A DNA stretch of 8,216 nucleotides from Desulfobacterales bacterium (lineage in GTDB: Bacteria > Desulfobacterota > Desulfobacteria > Desulfobacterales > JAFDCJ01). Below are positions 6,288 through 8,216 of this stretch, piece after piece; position 1 is the first letter of the stretch; each line of letters starts with the position of its first letter. The translations under genes were made by a program, and so were the position numbers. Location of the stretch: positions 1-8,216 of the forward strand of contig JAOZSC010000092.1 in NCBI GenBank assembly GCA_029939875.1, in the 5' to 3' direction. The notes beneath the pieces are model-generated. The model was not told the DNA's origin and did not search any database. It worked only from the letters and a program-made list of their open reading frames with translations.

Positions 6288-8213
6288 CTATCCCATGTAA
6301 AGTTTTAAAAGGATGTTGATTACTGCCAGTGCAAAAAGGGCCGGCAGTATCATGGCCCGGGTCCGCAATTTGTGATCCGGCAATAAATTTTTAAGCCCCA
6401 AATATCCGCGGCTCAACCCGAAGTAAAGGCCTGCCAGCAGTACTGTGCCTTGAATTACGGGAATCCATGCCGGCAAAAAAGGCTTGAAATGGGAATTTGC
6501 AGTTCCCAGAAGATCCCATCCCCTTCCCAGCGGATCGGAGAATACGGATATAATATAACCGTAGTTGACCATCACGGCGGGCAGACTGAAAGCAATCCAG
6601 GCAAAAATGCCCACCGGTACCAGGATATATGCCAACCGCAGGGTCAGGGTGCGGTTGTCCACCTGTTTTCCGGCCAGGCGGTTGGCACCTCTGGCCGTCA
6701 GCATGAAAAGCCCCGGAAAGACCACCAGCGCACAGCTCCAGATGACGGCCAGGTAGGTTAGGAAAGGCAGGATTTGCCGGCTTTCGGTCACGTTGGCCGC
6801 ATCCTTGATAAAACCCCAGGGCCCCAGCATGGTGATGCTGAAGGCAATGGCCACCACCAGCATGATGAGGACGTTGAACATCTCATCATAGCCTTTTAAG
6901 ATTTTGTCCGACCCAAAGGGTCGCAGGAAAATGCCGACATTGTCTTTGGGGCAGCTTTTAATGCACTCGGTGCACAGTCCGCAGGTGTTGTTGCGGCTCA
7001 TATTGCCGATATACTGGTTCCAGGGACAGGCCCAGCCGCCCGGGCCGCCGTTGAGACAGGATTTATCCCGGTGTTTTTTGCAGATGCCGCGGTCGACGGC
7101 ACGCACTTCCGTCATGGAGGCCATGGAGTAGGTTCCTAAAAATCCGCCCACCGGGCACAGATACAGGCAGAAAACCCGCTGCCGGTAAATCAGGGCCAGC
7201 ACGAGGGTGATCGATAGAATGAGCAAAAACATGAGTGCGGTGGCCACCGGGCGAGTGATCAAAATCATACCAAAAGAAATCAGGGTCAGAAATAGGATAT
7301 TTTGCAGCCAGGTATTGCGCATTTTGGCAGGCCAGTCTTTTTGCAGCCCACTGAAGCGATGATGCAGTCGGCGAAACGGTTTTTTTATATACCTGACGGC
7401 AGCCAGTCTTCGGCGCGAAAGCCATTCGGCCGGAGCCGGCAACGGACACATGGCACACCAGATTCGGCCGCCCAGGGGCACGATAATCGCTTTGAGCACA
7501 AACCACCACAGGATCCACACAAATACAATGGCAATGTTGCGGTTGCCCACCGGGCTGCCCCACAGGCTGCTGAGGATAAACAGATAAAAAACAATAAAAT
7601 TCGGTAATATAATTAGAAACTGGAAACTGCGCAGTTTGACGAGCGTTTTTAACCACGGAAATACTTCCAGGAGATTGCGTCGCTGGAACCCTTCAAAACG
7701 CGAAGGCGTATAGCGCAGAAAAAGAACAAACATTGAAAATACCAGCCACAAAGACAATCCCATGAAGAGATGGTAAGGGGTATTGGGCCTTACAACTAAT
7801 TCTCCGGTCATAAAGGGGTGCAGGTTACCGCAGATGGCCGTGCAGCGAAAGACAAACTTGCCCCCCTGGCGGGCCACAAACTTGACGGTCGACACCCGGT
7901 TGAAGGCGTTCATATGGTGCATGGCATCATCCATAGGGGCATATTTTTGAAACATCATGCCTTTTCTGGCCATCAGTTCGATGGGGTACCCGTTCAGTGA
8001 AAACCCGTGGGTGACATCCAGGGTGGAAAAGTTTAAGACAATCGTATCGCCCTTATTGACAATGATCCGCGCGGGGGAATAGCCGTACTTTCTGGCGTTT
8101 ATGGAAATATAGCGGGTGCGGGCCGCATGGGGTATCATGGCAATTGCCAGGGGGATGATCACGGCCAGCTCGAAACTGAACAGGATCAGAAAAATCGCTT
8201 TTTTTTTACTCAT
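6288..8213 (-). CDS. CuA cupredoxin fused to NosR/NapH/CcoG-like membrane polyferredoxin
   Basis: 641-residue membrane protein. An N-terminal span (about 7-27) precedes a periplasmic cupredoxin domain (about 34-142). Its ligands fit a binuclear CuA site: H69 in VTHGF, and C124-x3-C128-x3-H132-x2-M135. A second part follows with about ten hydrophobic segments (from about 146 to 638). It holds C253-x2-C256-P and C349-x3-C353-P, motifs seen in NosR/NapH/CcoG-type proteins, and a ferredoxin set C411-C414-C417-C421-P. C378, C386 and C396 lie just before it with irregular spacing. The protein could pass electrons between the membrane or cytoplasmic iron-sulfur clusters and the periplasmic copper site; this is inference. 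The start lies 3 bases from the window edge, so its ribosome-binding site is not visible and a longer N-terminus is possible, although MSKKK plus a hydrophobic stretch looks natural. It is convergent with the molybdoenzyme operon, with a 3-bp gap. Confidence 0.85.
   Translation of the reverse strand: MSKKKAIFLILFSFELAVIIPLAIAMIPHAARTRYISINARKYGYSPARIIVNKGDTIVLNFSTLDVTHGFSLNGYPIELMARKGMMFQKYAPMDDAMHHMNAFNRVSTVKFVARQGGKFVFRCTAICGNLHPFMTGELVVRPNTPYHLFMGLSLWLVFSMFVLFLRYTPSRFEGFQRRNLLEVFPWLKTLVKLRSFQFLIILPNFIVFYLFILSSLWGSPVGNRNIAIVFVWILWWFVLKAIIVPLGGRIWCAMCPLPAPAEWLSRRRLAAVRYIKKPFRRLHHRFSGLQKDWPAKMRNTWLQNILFLTLISFGMILITRPVATALMFLLILSITLVLALIYRQRVFCLYLCPVGGFLGTYSMASMTEVRAVDRGICKKHRDKSCLNGGPGGWACPWNQYIGNMSRNNTCGLCTECIKSCPKDNVGIFLRPFGSDKILKGYDEMFNVLIMLVVAIAFSITMLGPWGFIKDAANVTESRQILPFLTYLAVIWSCALVVFPGLFMLTARGANRLAGKQVDNRTLTLRLAYILVPVGIFAWIAFSLPAVMVNYGYIISVFSDPLGRGWDLLGTANSHFKPFLPAWIPVIQGTVLLAGLYFGLSRGYLGLKNLLPDHKLRTRAMILPALFALAVINILLKLYMG
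7788..8114 (-). other. CuA-type cupredoxin domain within the polyferredoxin gene
   Basis: This stretch encodes about residues 34-142. The ligand set His69, Cys124, Cys128, His132 and Met135 matches the CuA centre of cytochrome oxidase subunit II and nitrous oxide reductase. The cysteine loop reads CTAICGNLHPFM at 7809-7844. The position equivalent to Glu in COX2 or Trp in N2O reductase, which contributes a backbone carbonyl, is Ala126. All side-chain ligands of a binuclear copper site are present, so the domain is probably metal-binding and not degenerate. Confidence 0.82.
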
Positions 8214-8216
8214 ACC

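Noticed and set aside
6277..6312. Bidirectional terminator at the convergent junction (CCTTTT/AAAAGG with inner ACTT/AAGT)
   Set aside because: The stem is interrupted, AT-rich and not followed by a U-run in either direction.

Overview
The window looks like a chromosomal respiratory locus from an anaerobic Gram-negative bacterium. The evidence is a Tat-exported molybdenum enzyme with an NrfD-type quinone module, a CRP/FNR-type regulatory palindrome, and strong AGGAGG ribosome-binding sites. The overall style suggests a Desulfobacterota (former Deltaproteobacteria) member. That placement is inference; no rRNA or other taxonomic marker is present.

Layout. (1) Positions 1-924 hold the 3' part of a DASS/SLC13-type membrane anion transporter whose 5' end lies outside the window. 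(2) Positions 925-1333 are non-coding. They contain a possible terminator, a perfect palindrome TTGACTTAAGTCAA placed exactly as a class II CRP/FNR activator site in front of a -10-like hexamer, a second promoter-like pair, and a 14-bp inverted repeat overlapping that second promoter. (3) Positions 1334-6284 are a tightly packed four-gene operon on the plus strand. It encodes a Tat-dependent molybdopterin catalytic subunit of the type II (NarG-like) DMSO reductase family, a four-cluster ferredoxin subunit, an NrfD/PsrC-type membrane subunit and a TorD/DmsD-type chaperone. Two of the three junctions are ATGA stop/start overlaps. (4) Positions 6288-8213 on the minus strand hold a convergent gene for a multi-span membrane protein. 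It fuses a complete CuA-type cupredoxin domain to a NosR/NapH/CcoG-like polyferredoxin.

How they could work together. The molybdenum subunit and the ferredoxin subunit would fold in the cytoplasm with help from the chaperone. They would cross the membrane together on the Tat signal of the catalytic subunit and dock on the NrfD-type protein, which exchanges electrons with the quinone pool. The substrate cannot be read from the sequence. Type II relatives act on nitrate, (per)chlorate, selenate, dimethyl sulfide or hydrocarbons. The convergent CuA/iron-sulfur protein looks like a separate trans-membrane electron carrier. Whether it serves the same pathway is unknown.

The two most unusual items are the combination of a type II catalytic subunit with a short PsrB/NrfC-like ferredoxin and an NrfD anchor, instead of the usual NarH-like and haem-b subunits, and the CuA-polyferredoxin fusion.
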